A stretch of 64,000 nucleotides of DNA, from NCBI GenBank assembly GCA_903869675.1, contig CAIQAB010000029.1, positions 1 to 64,000 of the forward strand, given 5' to 3'. Both the position numbers and the translations under genes were made by a program. Under the pieces are notes generated by a model. That model was given only the letters and a program-made list of their open reading frames with translations. It was not told where the DNA came from and did no database searches. Position 1 is the stretch's first letter, and every line of letters starts with the position of its first letter. This document shows, piece after piece, positions 35,026 through 43,297 of this stretch. The DNA comes from an uncultured Verrucomicrobiota bacterium (GTDB lineage: Bacteria; Verrucomicrobiota; Verrucomicrobiia; Opitutales; Opitutaceae).

Positions 35026-36132
35026 ATGCCCTCCCCCACCACTCCCTTTGCCGTAGAAATCAACGATCTCAACCACCACTTCGGCCGCGGCGAGTCCCGT
35101 AAACAAGTCCTCTACCAAAACCGACTGGCCATCAAACCCGGCGAAATCGTGATCATGACCGGGCCCTCGGGCTCCGGTAAAACCACCCTCCTGACCCTGA
35201 TCGGCGCACTCCGCGCAATCCAGGAGGGCGGCATCAAACTCTGGGGAACCGAACTCGCCGGCCTCTCGCCCGTGGAACAGGTCAAGATGCGCCGCAACAT
35301 CGGCTTCATCTTCCAGGCCCACAATCTCTTTGATGCCCTCACCGCCCGGCAAAACATCAAGATGGCCATCGAGCTGACTGACGTCCCCGCCGCCGAACGC
35401 GACGCCCTCGCGGACGCCACCCTGGCCGCCCTCGGCCTCGCCGAACGCGTAAACTACAAACCGCGCAACCTTTCCGGCGGACAACGCCAGCGCGTCGCCA
35501 TCGGCCGAGCCCTCGTCAACCGCCCCCGCCTCATACTCGCCGACGAACCCACCGCCGCCCTCGATAAAGACAGCGGGGCCAACGTCGTCGCCCTACTCCG
35601 CAAACTCGCGGACGAAAACGGCACCACGGTAATGATCGTCACCCACGATAACCGCATCCTCAGCGTGGCGGACCGCCTCGTGAACATGATCGACGGCAAC
35701 ATCGTATCCAACATCCGCGTCAAGGAGAACGCGGTCATCTGCGCCATCCTGAAACAATGCACCGTCTTTAAGGATATGTCGCCCTCCGACCTCACCGATA
35801 TTGCGCAAAAGATGGAGCAAGAGGATTTCACTCCCGGCACCGACATCATTCGCCAGGGCGAGATTGGCGATAAATTCTACGTCATCGCCAAAGGCCGCGC
35901 GCAAATCATCACCGCCTCCACCACCGACGTCTCGCGCCCGGTCACACTGATTAAGGAAGGCGCCTTTTTCGGAGAGGTCGCCCTTCTCCGCGACCAACCC
36001 CGTAACGCCACCGTGCGCGCCCAAGAGTCAGTCACCACCTACACCCTTTCCAAGGAAAACTTCCTCGCCGCCGTCCGCGCCCATAAGTCCTTCGAGGAAC
36101 AACTCGCCACCCAGCTTTTCCATCGCGGCTGA
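35026..36132 (+). CDS. DevA-like ABC ATPase fused to a cyclic-nucleotide-binding domain
   Basis: 368 residues. Residues 1-230 are a MacB/LolD/DevA-type ATPase: Walker A GPSGSGKT (46-53), signature LSGGQ (149-153), Walker B LILADEP (169-175) and His207. Residues 247-365 are a Crp/cNMP-binding domain, with GEIGDKFYVIAKGRAQII and the phosphate-binding cassette FFGEVALLRDQPRNATV (Glu317 and Arg326 present). Standard DevA ends near residue 230. The fusion suggests that export is gated by a cyclic nucleotide, which is inference; no cyclase is in the window. It is the last gene of the exporter operon. Confidence 0.88.
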   Translation: MPSPTTPFAVEINDLNHHFGRGESRKQVLYQNRLAIKPGEIVIMTGPSGSGKTTLLTLIGALRAIQEGGIKLWGTELAGLSPVEQVKMRRNIGFIFQAHNLFDALTARQNIKMAIELTDVPAAERDALADATLAALGLAERVNYKPRNLSGGQRQRVAIGRALVNRPRLILADEPTAALDKDSGANVVALLRKLADENGTTVMIVTHDNRILSVADRLVNMIDGNIVSNIRVKENAVICAILKQCTVFKDMSPSDLTDIAQKMEQEDFTPGTDIIRQGEIGDKFYVIAKGRAQIITASTTDVSRPVTLIKEGAFFGEVALLRDQPRNATVRAQESVTTYTLSKENFLAAVRAHKSFEEQLATQLFHRG

Positions 36133-36284
36133 CCCGTTCCCCTCGCTCCGGCCCGGCTTTCCCCCCCGGCGCAACCGCTGCCTCACCTACAACCGCGCTG
36201 ACCTAGGCGACTGCCGCGCCCGCTACTTTGCCGCTAAATGTGCCTCTATCCCGCCCGATTTCGAACGCCCACCCCCGGATCCAG

Positions 36285-37208
36285 CTACACCTTCAAGGTC
36301 TGACGATACCCCCACGCTCCCATCAGCGCCCAGACCCCAGCCGCAAATACCACGCCCACTATGCCATCCACCAAGTAGTGGTGGTTTAAGTAAACCGAAC
36401 CAAACAGCACCGTTGCCCAAAAAACGGTGGTGAACGTGCGCAAAGACCGAAATTGCCACGCATACAACACTGCCAAAAAAGTCTGCCCCACATGCAGGGA
36501 GGGAATAGCGCCAAAAACATTCGCGTTTTTCCCGTAGTATCCCGCGAACCATCTCACGTTGAACAAGTCGTCAAATCGCGTCGCCCCTCCCGCCTCCGGC
36601 ATAGCCGAGAGGACCGCATCCCCCAGACCGTAACGCGCCACATACCACGGCGGAGCAGCCGGATAGATCAGATAGGTCGCATACGCAGCCAGATTCAAAA
36701 ACAACATTGCCCACATCACCTGCTCCCCGTCGGTGCGCTTTTCCCAAAACCGCCACCAGGCCGCGCATCCCATGAATACAGGGATGAAGAGCAAATACGC
36801 CGCGCCAGTAAGGGCATCCAAACCCGGATGGGCATGCATCTGCCACCACTCCGCCGGCGTCGCTAGTCCAGTCTCCGTCGTCACCCCGAACCACGCCAAT
36901 TCCCAAGCATGGGGTTCCGCCACTCGCACCCGCCCCCGACATCCCTCCACCCAATAACGCTGCGCATCATACAGCACGACCATGATCAACAAAGGCAGCA
37001 GAAACCTCCCCGCCGCACGCAACCTCGGTCCCGCGTAATACACCGCCAAACCACACGCCGCCAACGCGAGGTGATCACCCCTTAATTCCCCCAGCGCCAA
37101 ATGCATCCCGGTAAACGCCAGCGCCAACCAGATCGGCCCACCGCGCGCCCACCCGCCTGAGCCCGTCCACCATCCCGTCCATTCCCTCTGGAGTTCGCGC
37201 CCCGTCAT
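36285..37208 (-). CDS. PAP2-superfamily enzyme, Aur1/inositol-phosphorylceramide-synthase-like
   Basis: 307 residues from the ATG at 37208, with about six membrane helices. The PAP2_3-type motifs are complete: YPAAPPW (182-188), PSLHVG with His239, and NHHYLVDG with His277 and Asp281. Yeast Aur1 and related enzymes use this His-His-Asp set to move phosphoinositol from phosphatidylinositol to ceramide; other members are plain lipid phosphatases. The start overlaps the GNAT stop by 4 bases, so it is coupled to the long-chain-base genes. Context favours a head-group transferase on a sphingolipid, but phosphatase activity is not excluded. Confidence 0.75.
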   Translation of the reverse strand: MTGRELQREWTGWWTGSGGWARGGPIWLALAFTGMHLALGELRGDHLALAACGLAVYYAGPRLRAAGRFLLPLLIMVVLYDAQRYWVEGCRGRVRVAEPHAWELAWFGVTTETGLATPAEWWQMHAHPGLDALTGAAYLLFIPVFMGCAAWWRFWEKRTDGEQVMWAMLFLNLAAYATYLIYPAAPPWYVARYGLGDAVLSAMPEAGGATRFDDLFNVRWFAGYYGKNANVFGAIPSLHVGQTFLAVLYAWQFRSLRTFTTVFWATVLFGSVYLNHHYLVDGIVGVVFAAGVWALMGAWGYRQTLKV

Positions 37209-38335
37209 ACGAGTTTTTTCTCGTAGAGACGCAGCGTCTGCACCCGTCGGCCTCCTAGGCGGTCGATCAAACTCAAGGTCTCGTGGTTGTCTTCCAAAAT
37301 CCAAGAGAACTCCATTTCCCGCAGATACTCCGCCCCTGCCAGGACCTTATGGTAATGCCGCATAAACAGCACCGGCAAACCAAGACGGCGGGCCTCCGGC
37401 TTAACGCCGAGTAAAAACAAACGCAACGTGGTCACCCGCTTTCTGTCCCGCCATAAATGCCACCACCCGAAAGGCAGAAGACGACCGTCAATCCGCTGAA
37501 CGATCTCATTCACGTTCGGGATCGCCACCATCATGCCCAAAGGCTCCCCGTCCCGCTCGGCCAAAAGAATCAGCTTGGGATCGATAAATAATTTATACTG
37601 CTCGCCGTATTTCAAAAATTCCTCCCGCGAAATGGGCTGCGCCCCCCAGTTTTCCCTCCATGCCTCCGCAAAGATCTTTGCCATCCGCCACGCCTCACCC
37701 GGCCAATCTTTCATGTTAATCTCCCGGACCGTCACCCCCGGGGCCATGCGATCAGCAATCCTGCACATCCGATTTAGTTCCGCCTCCTTCCAGGATCCGC
37801 GGTCGATCCGGCAAACGAGCAGGTCCTTCGCCTTTTCGTATCCGGCCGCCTCCAGCAAACCCCGATAATAGGGCGGCGTGTAGCCCATGCCCGCCATCGG
37901 CGCGTGCTCAAAACCATCCAGCAACACCCCCGCCTCATCCTGAATGCTGAAGTTCGCCGGGCCACGCGCCACGGCCAACCCGCGTTCCCGCAACCAGGTC
38001 TCTGCCGCCGCGAGGAGTGCTCCCGCCGTCGCCGCATCGTCCTCGCACTCGAAAAAACCGAAAAAACCGGCACCATCCGCATGCGCCGCGAGGTGTCGGG
38101 TATTATGCAACGCCGCGATCCGGCCCACCGGCTCGTCCGCGCGGTAGACAAGAAAAAACTCCCCCGCTGAATGCTTGAAAAAGTCACCCCGCGCCGGATC
38201 GAGCTGGGGTCGCACATCAAACAACAACGGCGGCACCCACGCCGCGTTTCCTTCGTAAAACCTCCAGGGCAAACGCAGAAAAACCTCACGCTCCGCCCGC
38301 GTCCGCACCCGTTCGATCCGCACCTGGCTGTTCAT
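37205..38335 (-). CDS. GNAT-family acyltransferase, candidate N-acyltransferase for the long-chain base
   Basis: 376 residues. It belongs to the long two-lobed GNAT family recognised by FLRLPWRFYEGNAAWVPPLL, LDPARGDFFKHS and FFLVYRADEPVGRIAALHN, with a second lobe containing ILLAERDGEPLGMMVAIPN. Bacterial ceramide synthase described in Caulobacter is also a GNAT-fold protein, though direct similarity cannot be judged here. It is sandwiched with 4-base overlaps between the KS-ACP-DH-AOS fusion and the Aur1-like enzyme. N-acylation of the amino-ketone or amino-alcohol product is the natural guess, but the substrate is not shown by sequence. Confidence 0.7.
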   Translation of the reverse strand: MNSQVRIERVRTRAEREVFLRLPWRFYEGNAAWVPPLLFDVRPQLDPARGDFFKHSAGEFFLVYRADEPVGRIAALHNTRHLAAHADGAGFFGFFECEDDAATAGALLAAAETWLRERGLAVARGPANFSIQDEAGVLLDGFEHAPMAGMGYTPPYYRGLLEAAGYEKAKDLLVCRIDRGSWKEAELNRMCRIADRMAPGVTVREINMKDWPGEAWRMAKIFAEAWRENWGAQPISREEFLKYGEQYKLFIDPKLILLAERDGEPLGMMVAIPNVNEIVQRIDGRLLPFGWWHLWRDRKRVTTLRLFLLGVKPEARRLGLPVLFMRHYHKVLAGAEYLREMEFSWILEDNHETLSLIDRLGGRRVQTLRLYEKKLV

Positions 38336-41300
38336 GCCTGTAGTTCCTCCCCGAGCACCTCTGCTGTCAGGCGCAACTGCTGTTCGGTATGATCCGCCGA
38401 AATAAAAAATCGTAAACGCGCCTTTCCTTCCTCCACCGCCGGATAAAATATCGGCTGCACATTGATTCCTCGGCCACCCAGCGCCTGCGCCAAACGCAAG
38501 GCGCGGCTGGAATCGCCCACAATCGCCGGCACAACCGCCGAGAACGCGCTCAACCCGATGTCAACTCCCTGCTCCCGACAGCGCGCCCGGAAAAAATCGC
38601 TTCGCTCCCGAAGCCGCGCGACCCGCTTGGGGTCCGCCTCCAGCAACTTCACAGCCGCCAGAGCCGACGCCGCGTTCGCCGGAGACAAACCCACGCTGTA
38701 GACAAAACCCGGAAGCGTGAACCGCAGATAATCGATCAACACCGCGCTCCCCGCCAGATAGCCCCCGCAACTCGCCAGGGTTTTTGAGAGCGTTCCCATC
38801 CATAGATCCACATCCGTCCGCGCGATGGAAAAATGTTCACCAACCCCGCGACCCGTCGATCCAGCGACGCCCAACGAATGCGCCTCGTCGACCAGCAGCG
38901 TCGCCCCGTGCCTTCGCTTCAATGCCACGATTTCCCCCAGCGGCGCCAAATCACCATCCATGCTGTAAACCCCCTCCACCGCGATCAAAGCCCGCCTCGC
39001 CTTGGGCCGCTCCCGCACCAGCAAATCCTCCAAGGCCCCCGGATCATTGTGCGCGAACGCCAGCCGTCGCGCCCCGGAGAGCCGCGCCCCCGCGATTATA
39101 CAATCATGCGCCAAAGCATCATGGAGCACCAGATCCTCCGGCCCCAACAAATGGCCGATCACCGCCACGTTCGTCGCATGCCCGCTCACCATCGCCAGAG
39201 CCGCCTCGCACCCTAGAAAACCCGCCAACGCCCGCTCCAATTCCCCGTGCAGGGGCCGCTCCCCCGAAGCCACCCGGCTCGCCGACACCGATGTCCCATA
39301 TCGCGTCACCGCCTCCAAGGCCGCCGCCTTCACCTGCGCCGACCCCGCCAACCCGAGATAATCATACGAGGAAAAATTGACCAACTCCCGCCCGTCGATC
39401 CGCGTCACCGCCCCCGCCTGCCCCTCGTGACTTTGGAAATAAGGCATCGTCAATCCAGCCTGGACCAAGGCTGACTTCCGTGCCGCCAGATCCCGCACCT
39501 CCGGCCAGTCGGCTACTCCGCCCGAACCCAGCTCCTTGAGCTGAGCCCGGACCCCTCGCCACTGTGCCAACAAGTCCCCTTCGGCGTCATAAAAATCTAG
39601 GTCGCCGCTGAGTTCTTCGCCTGTCTCCTCCGTCAAAACTGCCAGACAACTTACCGGCGTATCACACGGAAAAACTCGCAGCCGACGAAACTCGGTAAAA
39701 CCCAACACCACCGCCGAGCGCCCCCTAAATGCCGCGATCCAATACAGGGCCAGCTGTAACCCCCCGTCCAGAATCACCACCTCGTCCCGACTAGCCAGCA
39801 AGCGTCCCTTGATACTTCGCGATCCTAGCCGCGGCAACTCCGCCAAAGCCTGCAAGACCGGACCGTGAAACCCGAATTCAGCGTAAAACCGCGCCAGCGA
39901 AAGCCCTCCCTGTCTATCCACCTCCTCCGTTAATCGTGGGATTTTGTCCGCGCCCGCACCGCTTGTAGCGCGCGCTAAATTCAACCCGCTCGGCCATTCG
40001 CGCAATTGCAGCTCTTCTTGCGCTCCCGACTCGCAACTGACCACCAAGACGTCCCCCGACACCTCCACCGGACCGCTCATCAGAAAGTTCCGCACCCCCG
40101 CCACACCCTGCTCCGCGACAGGCTCCATCGCGACGTGCACAAGAGCAGCCAAAGGCAACCAAGCCCGTCCCTGCGGACGATGTTCCGTCAACCAAGGGTG
40201 AAGAACTTTATCGAAACGCACCTGCAACCCGGCCGCCTTGGGTCCGCCGACCGCCGACCGATCTTGCCCCAACGCAGCCACCAACTGTCCCACCGTTAAG
40301 GTTGAAGTGAAAAGCGCTCGGGGCGGCGGCGGCAAACCTACCCGCTCCCGCCCCAATACCGTCACAAAATCCAAAGTTGTGAGTGAATCAAAACCCAGAT
40401 CACGAACGAACTCCTGCGTCCTTTTGACCTCGTCCACCGACCATGCCGTAACCTCTGCGATCGCTGCCGCGACGAGGTGAAAACCGTCCGCATCCGCCGC
40501 CTCTCGCCGTGCTTCCGCCTCAACCTTTTCGAGGGTCTCCACTCGCTCAGCTGCTTGTCGCTTGCTCTCATCAATCAACCAAAACCGACGCTCCGCCAAC
40601 CCTGAGGGCGTCAGCGTAACTAATTCTCCTGTCGCCGGCACACGCCCACCCACCTCATTCACCGCGACCCTTCCTTCGCCCAGCGTCGCTCGCGCTTTCA
40701 GCATTTTTTGCCGCAATTCTTCCCCGCTTCTGGCCACCAAATTCAATCCAAACGCATCCAGTCGTCTCAATGATAAGGTAAACGCCAAATCAGCCAACCC
40801 CGCAGTTCCATCGCGCACCACTTTGTCCATCTCAGCGAACAAACGCTCCAGCAGCTTCGAATTCGGAGCCGAAAACATAAAATTCCATCCATCTGGCGGC
40901 ATATCCTCCTCAGCCAATGACCGGCCTGGGGCCTGCTCCAACACGACGTGAACATTCGTCCCGCCAAACCCGAACGCGCTCACCCCCGCACGCCGCGGCA
41001 CCTCCGCCGGAGCCGGCCAGATCTCGCCGACTTTAGGCACCCGCCATCGCGCCGCTCCCTCCGTAAGCTCGTCGCGCATCTCGCCCGCGCACGGCTGCGG
41101 AAACACCTCCCCGCCCGCCACCGCCAAGGTCGCCTTGATCAACGACGCCATTCCCGCCGAGGACAAGCCATGGCCGATATTCGCCTTCACCGAGGACAAT
41201 GGCACCGCCTTCCGGAGATGAGGCCCGAAAAACGCATTCAAGGCCTCCACTTCGATGCCATCACCCACCGCCGTCCCGGTAGCATGCGCTTCCACCAACC

Positions 41301-42291
41301 CCACCGTCGCCGGGGCCTCTCCCGCATCCGCCCACGCCCGCCGCAACGCTTCCGCCTGGCCCTCCGCTCTCGGCGTCAGCGGCCCGCCGCCCCGTCCATC
41401 ATTGTTCATCCCGATACCCTTGACCACCGCCAGCACCCGGTCCCCCGCCTCCTGTGCATCCTCTAGGCGCTTCAAGACCACCACGCCCGCCCCCTCGCCC
41501 AAAACAAACCCGTTCGCCCCCTCTTGAAACGGACGGCACTCGTCCGTAAATGAAATCGCCCCCACCCGGCTGAAACCCACCATTATGGTGGGATCCAACA
41601 ACACATACACCCCTCCCACCAACGCCGCGTCCACCAAACCCGCCCGCAGGTGCAAAACCGCCTCGTGCAACGCCGCCAGCGCCGAGCTGCACGCCGTATC
41701 CACCGCAAACGCCGGCCCTTTGAAATCGAACGCCTGGCTGACGTTCGCAGCGATCATGTTTAACTGCTGCCCCACGATCGAGTAGGGTTGCATCGTCGGG
41801 AGCGCCGCCGTCACCGCCGCCACCGCCTCCGGGGTGATTCCGGGCGCCACCCCGATCCGGCCCGTCAGATCACAGGCCATCGTCACAGGGGGGGATGCTA
41901 ACCCGCGATGATCCGACGAGCTCGCCCCCACATACACCCCCACTTTACCCTCCGCCAGCCGGCGGGCCGCATACCCGGCGTCCTCCAACGCCTGCCTGGA
42001 TACCTCTAAAATCAAACGCTGCTGCGGATCCATGATCCGCGCCCGCTTCGGCGTGATGCCAAAAAATTCCGGCGCAAAATGAAGAATATCCGGCATCAAC
42101 GCCGCCTGCCGCGCCGGCGTGCGGTTCGCGTGCCGCGGATTATCGCTCTGCACCCGCGCATGGTCCCACCGCTCCATCGGTATCGGCCTCTGCTCCACCC
42201 GCCCCTCCCGTAATAAATTTTGATAAGCGATCAAATCAGCTGCACCCGGAAACCGTGCGCCCATACCAATAATCGCGATAGCTTGTGCCAT
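38332..42291 (-). CDS. KS-ACP-DH-AOS fusion: polyketide-type module ending in a serine-palmitoyltransferase-like domain
   Basis: 1319 residues. A type I ketosynthase (1-455) has the triad Cys201 (DTACSSA), His336 (EAHATGT) and His374 (NIGHGLSSAG). After a linker comes an ACP (about 600-675; Ser636 in DLGFDSL). A double-hotdog dehydratase follows (685-920; H704xxxG708xxxxP713 and Asp842 in LDGGLQ). The C-terminus is a PLP-dependent alpha-oxoamine synthase (935-1319; VDEAHSLG, and Lys1170 in GTLSKTLASCGG). No acyltransferase or ketoreductase domain is present. The likely reaction is one chain elongation and decarboxylative condensation with an amino acid (serine, glycine or alanine) to release a long-chain amino-ketone. 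Coupled to the GNAT gene by a 4-base overlap. Confidence 0.9.
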   Translation of the reverse strand: MAQAIAIIGMGARFPGAADLIAYQNLLREGRVEQRPIPMERWDHARVQSDNPRHANRTPARQAALMPDILHFAPEFFGITPKRARIMDPQQRLILEVSRQALEDAGYAARRLAEGKVGVYVGASSSDHRGLASPPVTMACDLTGRIGVAPGITPEAVAAVTAALPTMQPYSIVGQQLNMIAANVSQAFDFKGPAFAVDTACSSALAALHEAVLHLRAGLVDAALVGGVYVLLDPTIMVGFSRVGAISFTDECRPFQEGANGFVLGEGAGVVVLKRLEDAQEAGDRVLAVVKGIGMNNDGRGGGPLTPRAEGQAEALRRAWADAGEAPATVGLVEAHATGTAVGDGIEVEALNAFFGPHLRKAVPLSSVKANIGHGLSSAGMASLIKATLAVAGGEVFPQPCAGEMRDELTEGAARWRVPKVGEIWPAPAEVPRRAGVSAFGFGGTNVHVVLEQAPGRSLAEEDMPPDGWNFMFSAPNSKLLERLFAEMDKVVRDGTAGLADLAFTLSLRRLDAFGLNLVARSGEELRQKMLKARATLGEGRVAVNEVGGRVPATGELVTLTPSGLAERRFWLIDESKRQAAERVETLEKVEAEARREAADADGFHLVAAAIAEVTAWSVDEVKRTQEFVRDLGFDSLTTLDFVTVLGRERVGLPPPPRALFTSTLTVGQLVAALGQDRSAVGGPKAAGLQVRFDKVLHPWLTEHRPQGRAWLPLAALVHVAMEPVAEQGVAGVRNFLMSGPVEVSGDVLVVSCESGAQEELQLREWPSGLNLARATSGAGADKIPRLTEEVDRQGGLSLARFYAEFGFHGPVLQALAELPRLGSRSIKGRLLASRDEVVILDGGLQLALYWIAAFRGRSAVVLGFTEFRRLRVFPCDTPVSCLAVLTEETGEELSGDLDFYDAEGDLLAQWRGVRAQLKELGSGGVADWPEVRDLAARKSALVQAGLTMPYFQSHEGQAGAVTRIDGRELVNFSSYDYLGLAGSAQVKAAALEAVTRYGTSVSASRVASGERPLHGELERALAGFLGCEAALAMVSGHATNVAVIGHLLGPEDLVLHDALAHDCIIAGARLSGARRLAFAHNDPGALEDLLVRERPKARRALIAVEGVYSMDGDLAPLGEIVALKRRHGATLLVDEAHSLGVAGSTGRGVGEHFSIARTDVDLWMGTLSKTLASCGGYLAGSAVLIDYLRFTLPGFVYSVGLSPANAASALAAVKLLEADPKRVARLRERSDFFRARCREQGVDIGLSAFSAVVPAIVGDSSRALRLAQALGGRGINVQPIFYPAVEEGKARLRFFISADHTEQQLRLTAEVLGEELQA

Positions 42292-42402
42292 GAAGAGGAA
42301 GATAACTTTGAATGGGGGTGATTGGTAAAATTTACTGAAACACCTTTTTAAATATAACTAAGCATCAGGGTTCCGCGCGAGGGCATTTTGTTTTTTCTCG
42401 GC

Positions 42403-42418
42403 TTGGCATCCACCTTGC
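42403..42418 (+). promoter_or_regulatory. Possible sigma-54-type promoter upstream of the SDR gene
   Basis: TTGGCATCCACCTTGC matches the -24/-12 pattern (TGGCAC, 5 bases, TTGC) with one mismatch, 49 bases before the SDR start at 42467. It could as well be chance. No nearby enhancer-binding-protein gene is seen. The opposite half of this 175-base divergent region is AT-rich (around 42320-42365) and probably holds the promoter for the fusion gene. Confidence 0.25.
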
Positions 42419-42466
42419 CCGTTGAACCCCGTTTGCCTGCATATTGTGCTCTAGCAGACTCCCCCT

Positions 42467-43297
42467 ATGTCCCCCCGCGATCAACACGTTCTCATCACCG
42501 GCGGTTCCAGCGGCATCGGGCTCGCCCTCGCACGCCAATGCGCCGCCAAAGGCGCCCGCCTCAGCCTCCTCGCCCGCGACCCCACTCGGCTCGCCGCCGC
42601 CCGCGCAGAAATTCTATCCGCCCACCCTGGCGCCTCGGTCTTAACCAGCTCGGTCGACGTCACCCTCGCCAGCGAGTTGACCGCCGCTCTCGCCGCCGCC
42701 GAACAAACCCACGGCCCGGTCGATATTCTGATCGCGTCCGCTGGCATCGCCCGCCCCGGCTATTTCGAGGAAGTTCCTGTCTCGGTTTTTGAACACACCA
42801 TGGCGGTCAATTATTTCGGGACTCTTTATGCGCTTAAGTCCCTCGTTCCCGCCATGCGCGCCCGCCGCCACGGCGCCGTCGTCCTCATCTCCTCAGGCGC
42901 AGGTCTTCACGGCTTCTTTGGCTACACTCCCTATTCGCCCACTAAATTCGCCCTCCGCGGCCTCGCCGAGGCCCTTCGCGCCGAACTCAAGGACTCCGGC
43001 GTCGGCATCACCATCGTGTATCCGCCAGATACGGATACCCCGCAACTCGCCGAGGAAAACCTCACCAAACCCGTCGAAACCAAAGCCATCACCGCCGGCG
43101 GCGGACTCTGGAGCGCCGATGCCGTCGCATCCTGCACCCTCGCCGGCCTCGCCCGCGGTCGCTTTTCAATAACCCCGGGCTGGCAAATTACCTCTCTCGC
43201 TTGGCTTCATAGCATCCTCGCCCCCGTCCTCTACTGGAGCTTCGACCGCACCGCTCGCCAAGCCCGCGCCCGCAAAGCCAAAGTCCCTAAGCAATGA
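42467..43297 (+). CDS. Short-chain reductase, 3-ketodihydrosphingosine-reductase-like
   Basis: 276 residues. The NADP-binding motif is ITGGSSGIG (10-18), the catalytic pair is Tyr156 and Lys160 in YSPTKFALRG, and YPPDTDTPQLAEENLTKP (185-202) closely matches the KDSR subgroup of SDRs (eukaryotic 3-ketodihydrosphingosine reductase). A hydrophobic C-terminal segment (LAWLHSILAPVLYWSF) also recalls that membrane-bound enzyme. It would reduce the 3-keto group of the long-chain base made by the divergent fusion gene. Its stop overlaps the next gene by 4 bases. Confidence 0.88.
   Translation: MSPRDQHVLITGGSSGIGLALARQCAAKGARLSLLARDPTRLAAARAEILSAHPGASVLTSSVDVTLASELTAALAAAEQTHGPVDILIASAGIARPGYFEEVPVSVFEHTMAVNYFGTLYALKSLVPAMRARRHGAVVLISSGAGLHGFFGYTPYSPTKFALRGLAEALRAELKDSGVGITIVYPPDTDTPQLAEENLTKPVETKAITAGGGLWSADAVASCTLAGLARGRFSITPGWQITSLAWLHSILAPVLYWSFDRTARQARARKAKVPKQ

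Noticed and set aside
33840-35072. Long open frame (410 codons) antisense to the second DevC gene
   Set aside because: It is the complement of a well-supported permease gene, and the product is a repetitive Gly/Glu/Asp-rich sequence. The same holds for the frames at 33044-34024 and 3856-4788.
42403-42418. Regulation of the sphingolipid genes by sigma-54
   Set aside because: Kept only as a weak site. The motif is short, occurs by chance in GC-rich DNA, and no activator gene is nearby.
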